Assembly: GCF_006704125.1 (NCBI RefSeq)
Contig: NZ_VIGH01000008.1
Span: forward strand, 186,001 to 250,000
Length of the DNA stretch: 64,000 bases
Direction of reading: 5' to 3'
DNA from: Rhodococcus spelaei
GTDB taxonomy: Bacteria; Actinomycetota; Actinomycetes; Mycobacteriales; Mycobacteriaceae
Part shown: positions 46,730 through 55,002 of the stretch, in pieces
How the letters are laid out: each line of letters begins with the position of its first letter
How positions within the stretch are numbered: the first letter of the stretch is position 1
Position numbers and translations under genes: made by a program
Notes under the pieces: model-generated
Database searches by the model: none
What the model saw: the letters and a program-made list of their open reading frames with translations, nothing else
Told to the model about the DNA's origin: nothing

Positions 46730-47461
46730 ATGGAGAACATGCAACGACACAACGGGCGCGGACGGCGCCACCCCGGACACGTGGGCCGGGACCGTCGCGC
46801 CGACGGATTCGGTGCGGACTTCGGCTTCGGGCCGGACGCCGGCTTCGGGCCGGGACGGCGCGGGGCGCAACACGGCGGCGAGCGGCGCGGCGGCTTCGGC
46901 GGCGGACGCCACGACCACCGGGGTGGACCCGGCGGCGAGCACTTCGGCCGGGGTCGCGGGCGAGGCGGCCGGGGCAGGCGCGGAGACGTGCGGGCGGCGG
47001 TCTTGCTGCTGCTGGCGGAGTCGCCGATGCACGGCTACGAGCTGATCCAGCGGATCGCGGAACGCAGTGACGGACTGTGGAAGCCGAGCCCCGGCTCGGT
47101 CTACCCGGCGCTGGCCCAGCTCGAGGACGAGGGTCTGGTGCTGATCGAGAAGGTCGCCGGCCGCAAGACCGCCCGACTGACCGAGTCCGGCGTGACCTTC
47201 GTCGAGGAGAACAAGGGCGAACTCGGCGACCCCTGGGGTGAGGTGCGGGCCGGGGTCGGGCGCGAGGCGCGGGATCTGCGCGAGCTCGTCGGAGCACTGA
47301 CCGGGGCCGTCCGGCAGGTCGCATCGGTGGGCACACCCGATCAGGCGCGGGCGGCGGGCGAGGTCCTCGTCGAGGCGCGGCGCGCGCTCTACCGCATCCT
47401 GGCCGACGAGCCGACCACGGTGGAGAGCCCGGACGAGAGCGATCCCGAGACCTCGCGTTGA
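46730..47461 (+). CDS. PadR family transcriptional regulator
   Basis: A 243-residue regulator. The first 85 residues are a Gly/Arg/His-rich, probably disordered segment (RGGFGGGRHDHRGGPGG and similar). The winged-helix domain follows: VRAAVLLLLAESPMHGYELIQRIAERSDGLWKPSPGSVYPALAQLEDEGLVLIEKVAGRKTARLTESG. The C-terminal helix (EARDLRELVGALTGAVRQV) would dimerise. The ATG at 46730 has GAGAAGGAG 6-14 bases upstream; the reading frame is open further upstream but lacks a ribosome site. No target gene is adjacent, and the palindrome at 46650-46659 suggests self-control. Confidence 0.88.
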   Translation: MENMQRHNGRGRRHPGHVGRDRRADGFGADFGFGPDAGFGPGRRGAQHGGERRGGFGGGRHDHRGGPGGEHFGRGRGRGGRGRRGDVRAAVLLLLAESPMHGYELIQRIAERSDGLWKPSPGSVYPALAQLEDEGLVLIEKVAGRKTARLTESGVTFVEENKGELGDPWGEVRAGVGREARDLRELVGALTGAVRQVASVGTPDQARAAGEVLVEARRALYRILADEPTTVESPDESDPETSR

Positions 47462-47577
47462 CCTGAACCCGGGGCAGCCCGTGCCGAGATCGTGACCGTG
47501 TCCGCGGTGGGCATCGACACAGCATCGGGCCATGATGGGCCTAGCGACTCGGCATCCTCAGGACGGGGGAGGACACG

Positions 47578-48552
47578 ATGAGGCGAACGACGATGGCGTG
47601 CGCCGCAGCGTTGGCCGCGGCTCTCGGTGGCGGCTCGCCTGCGCTCGCAGCCGCGGTGCCGCCCGCGGTCGGGATCATGTCTGTCTCCGAGGTGCCGACG
47701 ACCAGCGGCCCGCCGCAGCTCACCCACCTCGATGCCGCGAACTACTCCGACACCCATCCCGGCAGCGCACCCGCCGGCACCAACGACTTCTCCTGCCGCC
47801 CCACGTCCACGCACCCGTATCCGGTGATCCTCGCCCACGGTAGCGACGCCAGCGCCTACTCGGACTGGTCGGAGATCGCGCCCCGGTTGAAGGACCGTGG
47901 AATCTGCGTCTTCGCACTGAACTACGGCGGCAAGGCCGGCGGCCGCTCCTTCGGGACCGAGGACATGTATCTCAGCGCCGGGCAGGTCGCCGACTTCACC
48001 CACCGCGTGCTGGCCGCGACGGGAGCCGCGAAGGTCGACCTGGTCGGCTACTCGCAGGGCGCGACCGTCACCCGCTACTTCGTCAACCGGCTCGGCGGGT
48101 CCGCGGTCGTCGACCAGTGGGTCGGTCTGGCCTCACCCAGCTACGGCGGGGTGTTCTACGGGTTGGTGCCGCTGGTGGAATCGGTGCCGGGCGCCAAGGA
48201 TGCGGTCGGGTTGGTCACCACTACCGCCGTCGCCCAGCAGATGCAGGGCTCGGACTTCCTGAACGGGCTGAACGCCGGCACGGACACCGTTCCCGGCGTG
48301 GGATACACCACAATCGGAACCCGGTTCGACGAGATGATCCAGCCGTTCTCGAATGTGTCGCTGCACGGTCCGGGCGCCGAGAACATCCTGATTCAGGACC
48401 GCTGCCCGCAGGACCAGACCGGGCACATGAACATGGTGTACGACCCGTTCACGGTGTCCCTCGTGGTTGCCGCACTCGACCCGTCTGCGCCGGTCGCGCC
48501 GTGCCAATCGGTGCCGCTGGGAACGGGAATGGCGGGAATGGTGGGGCGCTGA
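47578..48552 (+). CDS. Secreted alpha/beta-hydrolase lipase (triacylglycerol lipase/EstA-like)
   Basis: A 324-residue exported lipase. The signal peptide MRRTTMACAAALAAALGGGSPALAAA is likely cut after ALA near residue 24. The fold has PVILAHGSDASAYSDWSEIAPRLKDRGICVFALNYGG with the oxyanion region. The nucleophile elbow is VDLVGYSQGATVTRYFVNRLGG (Ser about residue 159) and the catalytic His is in QTGHMNMVYDP near the end. Paired cysteines (FSCRPTS/GICVF; QDRCPQD/APCQSV) fit secretion. Substrates are probably acylglycerols or other esters. It is preceded by GGGGGAGGA and ends in a 17-bp repeat tract and a long hairpin. Confidence 0.88.
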   Translation: MRRTTMACAAALAAALGGGSPALAAAVPPAVGIMSVSEVPTTSGPPQLTHLDAANYSDTHPGSAPAGTNDFSCRPTSTHPYPVILAHGSDASAYSDWSEIAPRLKDRGICVFALNYGGKAGGRSFGTEDMYLSAGQVADFTHRVLAATGAAKVDLVGYSQGATVTRYFVNRLGGSAVVDQWVGLASPSYGGVFYGLVPLVESVPGAKDAVGLVTTTAVAQQMQGSDFLNGLNAGTDTVPGVGYTTIGTRFDEMIQPFSNVSLHGPGAENILIQDRCPQDQTGHMNMVYDPFTVSLVVAALDPSAPVAPCQSVPLGTGMAGMVGR

Positions 48553-48598
48553 CCCGGAATCAGCGCCGACCCGGAATGCAGGCTGACCCGGAAAACAG
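48550..48598 (+). repeat. Three imperfect 17-bp tandem repeats after the lipase gene
   Basis: TGACCCGGAATCAGCGC, CGACCCGGAATGCAGGC and a partial TGACCCGGAAAACAG follow one another from the lipase stop codon to the terminator. Confidence 0.7.
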
Positions 48599-48651
48599 TT
48601 CGACACCGAATTCGCCCGACGCGACAGACGTCGGGCGAATTCGGTGTCGAA
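48599..48651. terminator. Long perfect hairpin between convergent genes
   Basis: A 23-bp perfect inverted repeat (48599-48621 with 48629-48651) has a 7-base loop, CGACAGA. It contains the EcoRI-like palindrome GAATTC in each arm. It lies between the lipase gene and the convergent small gene and can terminate both. Confidence 0.9.
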
Positions 48652-48666
48652 AGGGTGAGGCGGGGA

Positions 48667-48873
48667 CTACTCGGCCAGCTTGGCGAACGCCTGAGCCCAG
48701 AGGAAGAACTTGTTGGTACCGAGGTCGCCGACGGTCTTGATGTTGAATGCCGCTGCCAGCTTCTCCGCGTCGCCGTCGCTCACGCCCTGCAGGGCCGTGA
48801 CCGGGGCCTTGGCGATGTCCTCGATCGACTTGCCCTCCCAGGCCTTGATCAACTTGTTGTCAGTAGCGGCCAT
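48667..48873 (-). CDS. Small helix-hairpin-helix-like protein, 68 residues
   Basis: A compact acidic/lysine-rich protein, MAATDNKLIKAWEGKSIEDI followed by a helix-hairpin-helix-like unit (APVTALQGVSDGDAEKLAAAFNIKTVGDL) and a C-terminal aromatic helix (NKFFLWAQAFAKLAE). The HhH pattern resembles DUF4332/RNA-polymerase-alpha-tail-type modules, so binding of nucleic acid or protein is possible; no function is known to me. A very good Shine-Dalgarno sequence (GGAGGTTG) lies just before the ATG at 48873, and the frame ends at a strong terminator. This supports a real, well-expressed gene despite the size. Confidence 0.75.
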   Translation of the reverse strand: MAATDNKLIKAWEGKSIEDIAKAPVTALQGVSDGDAEKLAAAFNIKTVGDLGTNKFFLWAQAFAKLAE

Positions 48874-49207
48874 GTCAACCTCCATGTGAGTGCGCGACAA
48901 TTCCAAGGGCCGGCGGACGCAATTCGACTTCCCGCGCACCGCCGGACCGAACAACACTGACAGTCAATACCGCTCGCGCCCGGTTGGGCACTATTACACG
49001 CGCCGTGTTCGCAAACATTTCGCGAATTGGTCGGTTGGTACATCTCGAATCCGGCCAATCGGTCACCGTGAGGCCGTGGCGGGCGCGGCGCCGCCTCGGA
49101 CCGGTGTGGTTCGAACCGTTTCCCGGCTTCCCTAGACTGTTGCTACACCGGACCCGCTGCAACAGTGGGCGCACACACGTACACATTCGACAAGCCGGAG
49201 CAGCCTC
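48874..49207. other. Divergent intergenic region before def
   Basis: This 334-base stretch holds no gene I can support. It is less GC-rich than its surroundings. TAGACT at 49133-49138 is a good -10 element for def, about 65 bases before the GTG. On the minus strand TTGACT (complement of about 48963-48968) could be a -35 for the small HhH gene. A TTCGCGAA palindrome lies at about 49018-49025. Confidence 0.5.
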
Positions 49208-49750
49208 GTGAGTATTCAGCCCGTCCGCCTGTTCGGCGATCCCGTCCTGCGGACACGCGCGGACGAGGTCGTCGACTTCGACCGGGAGTTGCACCAGCTG
49301 GTCGAGGACCTGACCGACACCATGCACGACCGCGGCGGCGCGGGCATCGCGGCACCGCAGATCGGCGTCGGCCTGCGGGTGTTCACCTACAACTGCGGCG
49401 GGCTGTCGGGGCACCTGGTGAACCCGACTTACGAGGTCCTCGGGTCGGGGGAGCAGGTCGGACCGGAGGGCTGCCTGTCGATCCCCGGGGTGCGCGCCGA
49501 CTGCAGGCGCGCACTGACGGTGCGGGCCAAGGGCGTCACGATGCACGGCGAGCCGGTCAGCTTCGAGTGCGAGGGCATCATGGCGCGCTGCGTCCAGCAC
49601 GAGACCGACCACCTCGACGGCGTCCTCTTCCTCGCGCGCCTCGAACCCGCCGACCGTAAGGACGCGATGCGGGTGATCCGGGAGTCGGACTGGTTCCGTG
49701 CGGGCATCACCGTCTCGACCGAGGCCGCGGCGCCGGCGGGGGGACGCTGA
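49208..49750 (+). CDS. def: Peptide deformylase
   Basis: A 180-residue metallopeptidase that removes the formyl group from nascent chains. The three motifs are intact: [13 protein letters not shown] (motif 1), EGCLSIPGV (motif 2, metal Cys) and [14 protein letters not shown] (motif 3, HExxH form, near residue 130). The start is GTG 49208. It begins the chain def-fmt-rsmB, with the fmt start one base after its stop, which links formylation and deformylation of the initiator. Confidence 0.95.
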   Translation: MSIQPVRLFGDPVLRTRADEVVDFDRELHQLVEDLTDTMHDRGGAGIAAPQIGVGLRVFTYNCGGLSGHLVNPTYEVLGSGEQVGPEGCLSIPGVRADCRRALTVRAKGVTMHGEPVSFECEGIMARCVQHETDHLDGVLFLARLEPADRKDAMRVIRESDWFRAGITVSTEAAAPAGGR

Positions 49751-49751
49751 C

Positions 49752-50690
49752 ATGCGGATCGTCTTCGCCGGCACCCCGGAGCCCGCGGTCCCTTCGTTGG
49801 CCCGGTTGCTCGCCTCGTCGCGGCACGAGGTGGTGGCTGTGATCACCCGACCCGACGCGATCGCGGGCCGCGGACGGAAGGTGACCCGGTCGCCGGTCGG
49901 GCTGCTGGCCGACGAACACGGCATCGAGGTGCTCACCCCGGCGCGGGCATCCGATCCCGAGTTCCTCGCCCGGCTCACCGAACTCGCCCCCGACTGCGCT
50001 CCCGTGGTCGCGTATGGTGCGCTGCTGCCGCGACCGGTGCTCGACGTCCCGAAGCACGGTTGGGTGAACCTGCACTTCTCGCTGCTGCCGGCCTGGCGCG
50101 GCGCGGCGCCCGTGCAGGCGTCGATCGCGGCCGGCGACGACATGACCGGAGCCAGCGCGTTCCTGCTCGAGGAGGGTCTGGACACCGGGCCCGTCTTCGG
50201 TGTCATGACCGAGCGGATCCGCCCCGAGGACACCGCGGGCGAGCTGCTCGGCCGGCTCGCGGAAAGCGGTGCGGTGCTGCTGGATTCGGTGCTCGACGGC
50301 ATCGAGGACGGAACGCTCCGGCCGATTCCGCAGCCCGAGGAGGGCGTCTCGCACGCGCCGAAGGTGACGGTGGAGTCCGCGCGGATCCGGTGGGACGGTC
50401 CGGCGCTCGCGGTGGACCGGCAGATCCGCGCCGTCACGCCGGCGCCCGGCGCGTGGACGCAGGTGGGGGAGCTCCGGCTCAAGGTCGGTCCGGTCACCCC
50501 GGTCGAGGCGGCACTGCTCGACGAATCGCTCGAACCCGGCCAGTTCCTGGTCCGCAAGGACGGCTGCTACGTCGGGACCGCGACGACCGCGGTCCGGCTG
50601 AGTCAGGTTCAGCCACAAGGCAAGAAGGCCATGGCGGCCGCCGACTGGGCGCGCGGAGCGCGCCTCGACCCCGAGGTGCGTGCACAGTGA
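49752..50690 (+). CDS. fmt: Methionyl-tRNA formyltransferase
   Basis: A 312-residue enzyme that formylates initiator Met-tRNA with 10-formyl-tetrahydrofolate. Conserved parts are [68 protein letters not shown] (catalytic Asn/His region, SLLP and the following Arg) and a C-terminal OB-like domain from about residue 205. The ATG at 49752 is one base after the def stop. It overlaps rsmB by four bases (GTGA). Confidence 0.96.
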   Translation: MRIVFAGTPEPAVPSLARLLASSRHEVVAVITRPDAIAGRGRKVTRSPVGLLADEHGIEVLTPARASDPEFLARLTELAPDCAPVVAYGALLPRPVLDVPKHGWVNLHFSLLPAWRGAAPVQASIAAGDDMTGASAFLLEEGLDTGPVFGVMTERIRPEDTAGELLGRLAESGAVLLDSVLDGIEDGTLRPIPQPEEGVSHAPKVTVESARIRWDGPALAVDRQIRAVTPAPGAWTQVGELRLKVGPVTPVEAALLDESLEPGQFLVRKDGCYVGTATTAVRLSQVQPQGKKAMAAADWARGARLDPEVRAQ

Positions 50691-52165
50691 CCGAATCCCG
50701 CAGACCTTCCCGTGGAAACCGGGCGAATCCGTCGAAGAGCGGCGACGGCGGGGCCGGCAAGGCCAGGGCCGGCAAGGGCGGCCCGAACACCCGGCCGCGT
50801 CAGCCCCGCCGGCCGGACGACGCGGGAGTCGACCAGCCGCGGCTCGCGGCACGCGACGTGCTGCGCGCGGTCCGCGAACGCGACGCCTACGCGAACCTGG
50901 TACTCCCCGGCCTGCTCCGGGACCGGAAGATGGACGGCCGCGACGCCGCCCTCGCCACCGAACTTGCCTACGGCGCGAGCCGGGCCCGCGGACTGCTCGA
51001 CGCCGTCATCGCGGCCGGCGCGGGCCGGTCGGTCGACGAGATCGACGGCCCGCTGCTCGACGTGCTGCGCCTGGGTGCCTACCAGCTGTTGCGCACCCGG
51101 ATCGCCCCGCATGCGGCGGTCGCGACGTCGGTGGACCTGGTGCGTGGCGAATTCGGCGGCGGCAAGGCGGGATTCGTCAACGCGGTGCTGCGGCGGGTCG
51201 CCGAGAAGTCCGAGGACCAGTGGGTGGCCGAGCTCGCGCCGGACGCTGCGTCGGACCCGGTGGGGCATCTGGCGTTCGAGTACGCGCATCCGGTGTGGAT
51301 CGCGCAGGCCTTCGCCGACGCGCTCGGTGCGGACGCGGCGGAGCTGGAAGCGGTGCTCGCCGCGGACGACGCCCGCCCGGTGGTGCACCTGGTGGCGCGG
51401 CCGGGGGAGATCTCGGCGGAGGAGCTGGCGCTGGTCACCGGCGGCGAGGTGGGACCGTACTCGCCGTACGCGGTGCATCTCGACGGCGGCGACCCGGGAC
51501 AGCTCGACGCCGTGCGCGAGGGACTCGCCGGTGTCCAGGACGAGGGCAGCCAGCTCGTGGCGCGGGCGTTGACCCTGGCGCCGGTGGTCGGTGACGACGG
51601 TGGGCGCTGGCTCGACCTGTGTGCGGGCCCCGGCGGCAAGGCCGCGCTGCTCGGGGCGCTCGCCGACATCGAGGGTGCGCGGGTGGACGCGGTCGAGCCC
51701 GCCGAGCACCGCGCCGACCTGGTCCGCAAGACCACTCGCGGGCTGCCGGTGGACGTCCATGTCGCCGACGGCCGCGAGCCGGGACTCGCACCGGGGTACG
51801 ACCGGGTGCTCGTGGACGCGCCGTGCACCGGTCTCGGCGCGCTGCGCCGGCGGCCCGAGGCGCGCTGGCGCCGCCAGCCCTCCGACGTCGCGGCGCTGGT
51901 GAAGCTCCAGCGCGAACTGCTCGCCTCGGCGATCTCGCTGGTCCGTCCCGGCGGGGTGGTGCTCTACTCGACCTGCTCGCCGCACCTGTCGGAGACGGTT
52001 GCGGTGGTCGCGGACGCCGTCCGCCGGCACGGGGTGGTCCCGCTGGACACCCGCGAGCTCGTTCCGGGCGTGCCCGACCTCGGCGAGGGCCCGGGGGTGC
52101 AGCTGTGGCCGCATCGGCACGGCACCGACGCGATGTTCATGGCTGCGCTGCGCAAGCCGGAGTAG
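50687..52165 (+). CDS. rsmB: 16S rRNA m5C967 methyltransferase (RsmB/Fmu)
   Basis: A 492-residue SAM-dependent RNA methyltransferase. A basic, disordered lead (residues 1-45) precedes the NusB-like RNA-binding domain ([23 protein letters not shown] to [10 protein letters not shown]). The catalytic domain has the SAM motif [19 protein letters not shown], the motif IV Cys in [21 protein letters not shown] and the motif VI nucleophile in [14 protein letters not shown]. The GTG at 50687 overlaps the fmt stop. Confidence 0.95.
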   Translation: MTESRRPSRGNRANPSKSGDGGAGKARAGKGGPNTRPRQPRRPDDAGVDQPRLAARDVLRAVRERDAYANLVLPGLLRDRKMDGRDAALATELAYGASRARGLLDAVIAAGAGRSVDEIDGPLLDVLRLGAYQLLRTRIAPHAAVATSVDLVRGEFGGGKAGFVNAVLRRVAEKSEDQWVAELAPDAASDPVGHLAFEYAHPVWIAQAFADALGADAAELEAVLAADDARPVVHLVARPGEISAEELALVTGGEVGPYSPYAVHLDGGDPGQLDAVREGLAGVQDEGSQLVARALTLAPVVGDDGGRWLDLCAGPGGKAALLGALADIEGARVDAVEPAEHRADLVRKTTRGLPVDVHVADGREPGLAPGYDRVLVDAPCTGLGALRRRPEARWRRQPSDVAALVKLQRELLASAISLVRPGGVVLYSTCSPHLSETVAVVADAVRRHGVVPLDTRELVPGVPDLGEGPGVQLWPHRHGTDAMFMAALRKPE

Positions 52166-52167
52166 CC

Positions 52168-52533
52168 ATGACCGCGTTCCAGAGGTCGGTGGCCCGCGCC
52201 AACTGCCTGGCCAATCGTCTGGTCGTTCCGGCGCTCGGCGTGCCGCTCGTCGGCCGGACGCTGGGTCGCGGGATCGTGATGATCGGCTATACCGGACGCC
52301 GTTCGGGAACCCGCGTCGAACTGCCGGTCGCGTACCGGCGGCGGGGTGACCACGTGCTGATCCGCGTCGCGGTGCCGGACGGGAAGTCGTGGTGGCGCAA
52401 CTTCACCGGCGCCGGCGGGCCGCTCGAGGTGCACTTGCCGGGCGGCACGAGAATCGGGCACGCCGTGAGCGGACGGGACGACGCCGGGGCAGTGACGGTG
52501 GTGGTCGCACTCGATCCGGTCGCTCCGGTGTGA
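52168..52533 (+). CDS. Nitroreductase/deazaflavin-dependent reductase family protein (DUF385-type)
   Basis: A 121-residue split-barrel protein. The pattern VMIGYTGRRSGTRVELPVAYRRRGDHVLIRVAVPDGKSWWRNFTGAGGPLEVHL is that of the F420-linked Ddn-like or nitroreductase/quinone reductase family, where the TGRRSG motif and the following WWRN bind the deazaflavin. It may reduce quinones; the substrate is unknown. The ATG is 2 bases after rsmB, so it is the last gene of that operon. It is shorter than typical Ddn proteins (about 150 residues) at the N-terminus. Confidence 0.75.
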   Translation: MTAFQRSVARANCLANRLVVPALGVPLVGRTLGRGIVMIGYTGRRSGTRVELPVAYRRRGDHVLIRVAVPDGKSWWRNFTGAGGPLEVHLPGGTRIGHAVSGRDDAGAVTVVVALDPVAPV

Positions 52534-52887
52534 TCAGTCGTGGTGCGCGACGACGTTGACGACGGTCCCGTCCGGGGCCCGCACGAAGAACCGCCGCACA
52601 CCCCACGATTCGGTGGTCAGCGGGTGCACGACCGCGTAGCCTGCCCGGACCGCCGCGTCATGGGCGGCGTCGACGTCGTCGACGTGCACGGAGATCGCCG
52701 AGTCCTCCGGCGCTGTGGCGTCGTGGGTGACGAGCTGAACGTGGGCGCCGGTCTCAGGAGAGGTGTAGCGGGCCACCCAGCCGAGGTTGAACTCCTCGGC
52801 GCTCAGGCCGAGGAAGTCGGTGTAGAAGACCTTGGCGGCGTCGATGTCGGCGACCGGCAGGTTGGTGGTGATTCTGGTGACGCGCAT
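52534..52887 (-). CDS. VOC family protein (glyoxalase-like), 117 residues
   Basis: A small vicinal-oxygen-chelate protein. MRVTRITTNLPVADIDAAKVFYTDFLGL opens the first module; HVQLVTHDA and SAISVHVDDVDAAHDAAVRAGYAVVHPLTTESWGVRRFFVRAPDGTVVNVVAHHD complete the second. It lacks some of the usual metal-ligand positions in the first strand, so it may be a binding protein or resistance protein. The ATG at 52887 is preceded by AGGAGAACC. The stop abuts the convergent reductase gene with no gap, so no room is left for a terminator. Confidence 0.78.
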   Translation of the reverse strand: MRVTRITTNLPVADIDAAKVFYTDFLGLSAEEFNLGWVARYTSPETGAHVQLVTHDATAPEDSAISVHVDDVDAAHDAAVRAGYAVVHPLTTESWGVRRFFVRAPDGTVVNVVAHHD

Positions 52888-53280
52888 GCGGTTCTCCTGT
52901 CCGAAAGGGGTGAGGTCGATCATCGGACGGACTTCTCCGCATGTCGACCCGGAGTGATTCTGCGGCCTCGGTACCGGCCGGTTCCATGCCGATCGAATCA
53001 AGGCTGCTGTCGATCGTGTGGAGGGCAGTGGATTCGGTTGGTGGGCGGTCTGGTTGAATTCGCTGCGCGTAACGGGCATTGGTCGCATCCCCGACAGTGA
53101 TCGCTGCCGGGGCCCGGTCGCCTACTGCGGTGCATTCGGTCATCGCGACGGAACTGCCCGCGACCGGGACCGGCGAACGCGGGTCAGGTTCGCCATGTCG
53201 ACATCGGTGTGGCGACTGTGGCCCTTCCTGCGTCGTTCCGTCATGCCGCAATCCGGGACATTCCCAATCCCCGTGAAGCG
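52888..53280. other. Intergenic region between VOC and SHOCT genes
   Basis: No gene is convincingly supported in these 393 bases. An in-frame upstream extension of the SHOCT gene to GTG 53209 is possible but looks unlike the family. The region should carry the promoters of two divergent genes; I cannot point to clear -10/-35 pairs. Confidence 0.4.
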
Positions 53281-53532
53281 GTGACGATCATCAACCGCGT
53301 CGCGCACGACGCGCGCCTCGCCGCGCACGACGCGCGCCTCGCCGCGCACGCCCTGGCGAACACGCGCCATCACCTGACCGGATCGTCGCAGCCCAGCGCG
53401 CCAACCCTCGAGAACGCCAGCGCAGGCGACCCGATGGAGCAGCTGGCGAAACTGGGGCAGCTCCGCGACGCAGGTGTGCTCACCGACGACGAGTTCGCAG
53501 CGAAGAAGGTCGAAATCCTCGCTCGCATGTGA
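53281..53532 (+). CDS. Small SHOCT-domain protein
   Basis: An 83-residue protein whose last 35 residues form a SHOCT (short C-terminal) domain: DPMEQLAKLGQLRDAGVLTDDEFAAKKVEILARM. The N-terminal part is an Ala/His/Arg-rich helix with a duplicated DARLAAH, produced by a 21-bp tandem repeat near 53306-53347. SHOCT domains are short helical oligomerisation modules of unsettled function. I choose GTG 53281 (VTIINRVAHDARLAAH) because this N-terminus is the one I recall for actinobacterial relatives; GTG 53209 would add 24 residues. No ribosome site is obvious for either. Confidence 0.65.
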   Translation: MTIINRVAHDARLAAHDARLAAHALANTRHHLTGSSQPSAPTLENASAGDPMEQLAKLGQLRDAGVLTDDEFAAKKVEILARM

Positions 53533-53816
53533 CGGACGGTCGAACGACCTGCGCCGCAGTCACTTTCACGACTCACCTCGAGCTTGCCGTCGGTCCGCTG
53601 CGTGAGATGTTGGCCATCCGCACCTCCCGACCAGACCCTCGACAAGCAGTCGGGCGCGCTCGACATCCGCCGCCTGCGCAGCAGTCGCTCCTCGTCGGCC
53701 GCCAGCCACGGCTTCACCCCGAACTCGGCTGCTGTGGGGATTCCGGGCGGTGCCGGTGGTGCTGGCAGTCTCCACCCCGATCGGGCCGTTGCTCGAACGT
53801 CGATAGGCTGCCCGGT
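53533..53816. other. Intergenic region before the lipoate ligase gene
   Basis: These 284 bases contain no supported gene. TAGGCT at 53804-53809 is a good -10 element that would place the transcript start at or next to the ATG at 53817, so the lipoate ligase mRNA may be leaderless. No convincing -35 is seen. Confidence 0.5.
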
Positions 53817-54866
53817 ATGCGTGGTGAGTACAAGGTACCCGGTGGCAAGCTCGTGGTAGTCGACGTCGAGGTCGAGGACGGTCGCCTGGCGCAGGTGTCG
53901 TTGTCGGGGGACTTCTTCCTCGAGCCGGACGAGGCACTCGACGACATCGTCGAGGCGGTGACCGACATGCCCGTTACCGCCGACGCCGCGCAGTTCGGTC
54001 AGGCCATCACCCGGGCACTCGGCGCCGAGGCGTCGATGATCGGTTTCACCCCCGAATCGGTCGGCATCGCGATCCGGCGTGCCCTCGGCCACGCGACGAG
54101 CTGGCACGACCACACCTTCGACGTGATCGCACCGGTGGTGCTCGACCCGGCGATGCACGTCGCACTCGACGAGGTGATCACCCGTGAGGTCGCCGCAGGC
54201 ACCCGCCGCCCGACATTGCGGTTCTGGGACTGGGCTTCGCCACTGGTGGTGCTCGGCTCCTTCCAGTCGGTGCGCAACGAGGTGGATGAGGCGGCCGCCG
54301 CGCGGCACGGCATTGGTATCGTGCGGCGCATCTCCGGCGGCGGCGCGATGTTCATGGAACCGGGTAACTGCATCACCTACTCGCTGTCGGTGCCCACCTC
54401 GCTGGTCGACGGCCTGAGCTTCGAGCGCTCCTACGAGTTCCTGGATCAGTGGGTGATGGGCGCGCTCGCCGACGTCGGCATCAAGGCCCGCTACGTCCCG
54501 CTCAACGACATCGCCTCCGAACACGGCAAGATCGCCGGCGCCGCGCAGAAGCGGTTCGTCGCGGGCGCGGTGTTGCACCACGTGACCATGGCCTACGACA
54601 TCGACGCCGACAAGATGACCGAGGTGCTGCGCATCGGCCGGGAGAAGATCTCCGACAAGGGCATCACCAGTTCCGGCAAGCGGGTCGACCCGATGTCGGC
54701 GCAGACCGGCATGGCCCGCGCCGACATCATCGCCGCCTTCGTCGCGCACTTCCGCGACCGCTACGACACCCGTGAATCCACCTACACCGACGCCGAACTG
54801 GCCGCCGCGCGGGAACTGGTCGAGGCCAAGTTCACCAACCCCGAATGGACGTACCGGGTGCCGTGA
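53817..54866 (+). CDS. Lipoate-protein ligase family protein with accessory domain first
   Basis: A 349-residue protein. The biotin/lipoate A/B ligase fold occupies about residues 105-330: RPTLRFWDWASPLVVLGSFQSVRNEV, then the lipoyl-AMP loop IGIVRRISGGGAMFMEPGNCITYSLSVP, and PLNDIASEHGKIAGAAQKRF with the catalytic Lys region. The first 85 residues (KVPGGKLVVVDVEVEDGRLAQVSLSGDFFLEPDEALDDIVEAV) resemble the small accessory domain that lies at the C-terminus of E. coli LplA, so the domain order is permuted. It would attach scavenged lipoate to E2/GcvH proteins. The ATG at 53817 lacks a ribosome site and may be leaderless. Confidence 0.85.
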   Translation: MRGEYKVPGGKLVVVDVEVEDGRLAQVSLSGDFFLEPDEALDDIVEAVTDMPVTADAAQFGQAITRALGAEASMIGFTPESVGIAIRRALGHATSWHDHTFDVIAPVVLDPAMHVALDEVITREVAAGTRRPTLRFWDWASPLVVLGSFQSVRNEVDEAAAARHGIGIVRRISGGGAMFMEPGNCITYSLSVPTSLVDGLSFERSYEFLDQWVMGALADVGIKARYVPLNDIASEHGKIAGAAQKRFVAGAVLHHVTMAYDIDADKMTEVLRIGREKISDKGITSSGKRVDPMSAQTGMARADIIAAFVAHFRDRYDTRESTYTDAELAAARELVEAKFTNPEWTYRVP

Positions 54867-54868
54867 CC

Positions 54869-54984
54869 GGTCAGCCCGTCCCAAGCTCGACCGCCTTCAC
54901 GACCAGCAGGATTGCCCCGACGACGAGGTAGCCGCGCAGGGCGAGCATGCCGAGTTTGGTCCCCGACGACGAGACGGGTTCGAG
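54869..54984 (-). pseudogene. Truncated duplicate of the nramp 3' end
   Basis: About 115 bases match 56773-56891, the last 38 codons of the Nramp gene, with only a handful of substitutions and one 3-base deletion. The reading frame for SSGTKLGMLALRGYLVVGAILLVVKAVELG and its stop is kept, but there is no gene attached: identity stops at 54984 and the plc gene follows. It directly follows the lipoate ligase stop codon. It is a direct repeat flanking plc, not a functional gene. Confidence 0.9.
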
Positions 54985-55002
54985 TAACGACGGCCGGTCG
55001 TG

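Noticed and set aside
49105-49125. GGTTCGAACC as a tRNA T-arm
   Set aside because: No acceptor, D or anticodon arms can be built around it.
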